From Deltaproteobacteria bacterium (GTDB lineage: Bacteria > Desulfobacterota > Binatia > UBA9968), in contig SHYW01000038.1 of assembly GCA_009692615.1 (NCBI GenBank), forward strand, positions 1 through 42,109: DNA of 42,109 bases, read 5' to 3'. The position numbers were made by a program, and so were the translations under genes. The notes under the pieces were generated by a model, which worked only from the letters and a program-made list of their open reading frames with translations, was not told the DNA's origin and made no database searches. Of this stretch, positions 40,407 to 42,109 are shown in pieces. The stretch's first letter is position 1. Each line of letters begins with the position of its first letter.

Positions 40407-41897
40407 CTACAGCGCAGTCGTGCTGGCCGGCGGTTTTCTATGCTGGGTTGCTTGCTCGTAGGCGTAGGCGAACTTAATTAAGTTCCCGTCGTCATAAGGG
40501 CGGCCGATGAAGCAGAGGCCGGCCGGTAAATTATCCCGCGTGAAGCCCGCCGGCACGACGATGGTTGGCACGTAAACCAAAAATGTATTCAAGTGCGGCG
40601 CGCCTTTTTGATCGACGAAGGGCTCGGCGATGCCGTCCTTGATCAGCGTCGGTTGGTGCTCAACGGATTTGTGGACGATGGCGTCGAGTTTGTGGTCGGC
40701 CATCACTTTTAGAAAATTCGTCATTAACTGGTCTTGGGCGCGCAGGCTTTCGTAATGCTGCGTTGTCGTCGGATTGCGCTTGAAGCGCTGTTGGGAACGG
40801 CGCACGACTTTGGCGAAGTCGGGATGGGCGATCACTTCCTGCGGCGTATTGAACGGCGCTTTGGCGCTGCGGCCGTAGTAGTTCTTGAACGATAGATCGG
40901 TGTCGCCCGGTCCGCCCGATCTTTTAGCGAGCAATTCTTTGATATCGGGAATCGCCACGGGATCGACGATCACCGCGCCGGCGGCTTTGAGTTCGTTGAT
41001 TGCTTTGTCGAAGACTTCAGAAATTTTATTATAGTCGTCGGAGTCCGGTTCAGAATTCAAGCCAATCGATTCGCGCAGGATGCCGAGCCGCTTGCCCTTG
41101 AGACCGTCCTTGTCGAGAAATTTCGTAAACGTGTCGGGCGTGCGGCCGACGCCGCGGGCGGTGAGCGGATCTTCTTTGTCGTAGCCGACCATGACATCGA
41201 GCAACGTCGACAAGTCTTTCACTGTGCGCGCCATCGGTCCCAGCGAGCCAAAGACTTCCGGCCAGCAACCGAAAACGCCGCCGCGGCTGACGAGACCTGC
41301 CGAGGGGCGCATGCCGGCGATGCAGTTCCAGGTCGACGGCCGGCGGATCGAAGCCAATCCTTCTTGGCCGACGGCGACGGTGGAGAAATTTGCTGAGACA
41401 GACGCCGCTGAGCCGCCGGACGAGCCGCCGACGGTGCGCGCCGTGTCGTAGGGATTGCGCGTTGAGCCGAAGAGCGAGCCGTGGGTATCGCCGCCGCCAA
41501 GTTCGCCGAGGGTGGCTTTGCCCAAGATCACCGCGCCGGCTTGGCGCAGTTTTTCCGCGACGAAGCTGTCGCGGTCGGGAAAATAATCTTTGAACAACAG
41601 CGAGCCGAGGGTGGTCGGCATGCCTTTGACATCGGCCTGATCTTTGACGATCACCGGAATGCCGTGCAGCGGACCGACGGCGCCGGAAGTCTTATATGCC
41701 GCGTCGAGCCGGTCGGCTTCTTTGAGCGCGTCGGCATTGACCGTGACGAGCGCATTGATGTTCGGGCCTTTCTTGTCGAAGCTTTCGATTCGCGCCAAAT
41801 ACATCTGCACGACTTGGCGGCAGGTGAGGGCGCCAGAGTTGTAGCCGGCGTGGATGTCTTCGATGGTCGCTTCGACGATATTGAATGATTGAGCCAT
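40407..41897 (-). CDS. Amidase-signature family amidase
   Basis: The 496-residue protein has the Ser-cisSer-Lys triad of the family: K85 (VIVKDQADVKG), cis-Ser S160 in GGSSGGSAA, and nucleophile S183. The segment around the nucleophile reads GQEGLASIRRPS where most relatives have TDTGGSIRxPA, so Leu-Ala replaces Gly-Gly before the Ser; an unusual pocket or altered specificity is likely. It would hydrolyse an amide to acid and ammonia. There is no clear signal peptide. The start is supported by AGGAG on the minus strand at 41909-41913. Confidence 0.9.
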   Translation of the reverse strand: MAQSFNIVEATIEDIHAGYNSGALTCRQVVQMYLARIESFDKKGPNINALVTVNADALKEADRLDAAYKTSGAVGPLHGIPVIVKDQADVKGMPTTLGSLLFKDYFPDRDSFVAEKLRQAGAVILGKATLGELGGGDTHGSLFGSTRNPYDTARTVGGSSGGSAASVSANFSTVAVGQEGLASIRRPSTWNCIAGMRPSAGLVSRGGVFGCWPEVFGSLGPMARTVKDLSTLLDVMVGYDKEDPLTARGVGRTPDTFTKFLDKDGLKGKRLGILRESIGLNSEPDSDDYNKISEVFDKAINELKAAGAVIVDPVAIPDIKELLAKRSGGPGDTDLSFKNYYGRSAKAPFNTPQEVIAHPDFAKVVRRSQQRFKRNPTTTQHYESLRAQDQLMTNFLKVMADHKLDAIVHKSVEHQPTLIKDGIAEPFVDQKGAPHLNTFLVYVPTIVVPAGFTRDNLPAGLCFIGRPYDDGNLIKFAYAYEQATQHRKPPASTTAL

Positions 41898-41935
41898 AGC
41901 GGATCTCCTTGTAACTGTCTATGATATTTAACTGC

Positions 41936-41951
41936 ACTGGAAATGTCCAGT
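41936..41951. promoter_or_regulatory. Inverted repeat upstream of amidase
   Basis: ACTGGA-4-TCCAGT lies 38 bases upstream of the amidase start and 15 bases from the IS tip. The AT-rich stretch between it and the gene (minus strand TTAAATATCAT) could supply a -10 element. It is a possible operator or promoter site; evidence is positional only. Confidence 0.3.
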
Positions 41952-41965
41952 CTCGAATTCGGTAA

Positions 41966-42109
41966 GTGTTGTAGCAAAGTGATTATGTCAGGGGTTAACG
42001 GCAACGTAATTATGTCAGGGTGGAAGGATGACAACCCTGACAATGAAAGACGAGAAACGACTAGACGTAATTCAACGAGTATATCGCAGCGAGATCACCG
42101 TGGTTGAGG
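41966..42109. repeat. IS terminus, right copy
   Basis: This copy is the reverse complement of 33-176 with one difference. The tip is at 41966 (GTGTTGTAGC). The two internal 18-base motifs are AAAGTGATTATGTCAGGG (41976-41993) and AACGTAATTATGTCAGGG (42003-42020). The transposase start follows at 42043. Confidence 0.85.
42043..42109 (+). CDS. IS transposase, N-terminal 22 codons (partial)
   Basis: The frame from ATG 42043 reads MKDEKRLDVIQRVYRSEITV and runs off the right edge. It is identical to the first 22 codons of the minus-strand copy at the left edge. The two transposases point outward, away from the catabolic genes. Confidence 0.8.
   Translation, partial: MKDEKRLDVIQRVYRSEITVVE

Overview
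The window is a 42 kb stretch of moderately GC-rich bacterial DNA. It is packed with catabolic oxidoreductases, decarboxylases, orphan solute-binding proteins and one complete ABC transporter. I see no rRNA, tRNA, CRISPR array or phage module. The gene mix (UbiD-family decarboxylases, NMT1/TctC-type binding proteins, RraA-like aldolases, Rieske oxygenases, a luciferase-like monooxygenase, bicupins) and the many dispersed CACGAAGG-type hairpins fit metagenome-derived soil, sediment or groundwater bacteria of the deltaproteobacterial / Binatota / Tectomicrobia / Rokubacteria kind. The taxon is an inference only.

Layout. (1) Both ends carry the same insertion-sequence terminus in inverted orientation (33-176 and 41966-42109, one mismatch in 144 bases), each running into the first codons of a transposase that points out of the window. 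(2) 314-4616 is a tight four-gene operon: a haem-oxygenase-fold putative di-iron enzyme, a gentisate-dioxygenase-like bicupin, a cytosolic 4,5-dihydroxyphthalate-decarboxylase-like protein and a UbiD-type prFMN decarboxylase. (3) 4984-5756 holds a small excisionase-type HTH protein and a coiled-coil protein of unknown role. (4) 5844-13619 is a decaying block: a class II aldolase with a frameshift, a GntR regulator, an OsmC protein, a second UbiD cut by an in-frame TAA, a NicX/M29-like gene, and a molybdenum hydroxylase large subunit with an in-frame TAA and a frameshift. (5) 13624-19119 has the small and FAD subunits of that hydroxylase, a metallo-beta-lactamase-fold hydrolase, two orphan binding proteins and another bicupin. 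(6) 19120-19838 is gene-poor and contains a transposase relic. (7) 19839-23039 has a split ThDP decarboxylase, a TctC-type and an NMT1-type binding protein, facing a zinc alcohol dehydrogenase on the minus strand. (8) 24817-30725 has an extradiol dioxygenase, two RraA-like proteins, two Rieske oxygenases and an intact class II aldolase. (9) 30792-35859 is a complete Fe3+/polyamine-type ABC transporter plus a leaderless binding-protein-fold gene. (10) 35872-41897 has a metallophosphoesterase, an FMN hydroxyacid dehydrogenase, an LLM monooxygenase, an amidohydrolase and, on the minus strand, an amidase.

Together the genes look like an accessory aromatic/carboxylic-acid catabolic island. Oxygenases activate rings, decarboxylases remove carboxylates, ring-cleavage dioxygenases open the ring, and RraA and class II aldolases cleave the products. 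The set resembles parts of phthalate to protocatechuate to 4,5-cleavage routes, but several required steps are missing, so the substrate remains unknown. Intergenic spaces hold at least three families of dispersed palindromic repeats, two of which have apparently become part of gene 5' ends.
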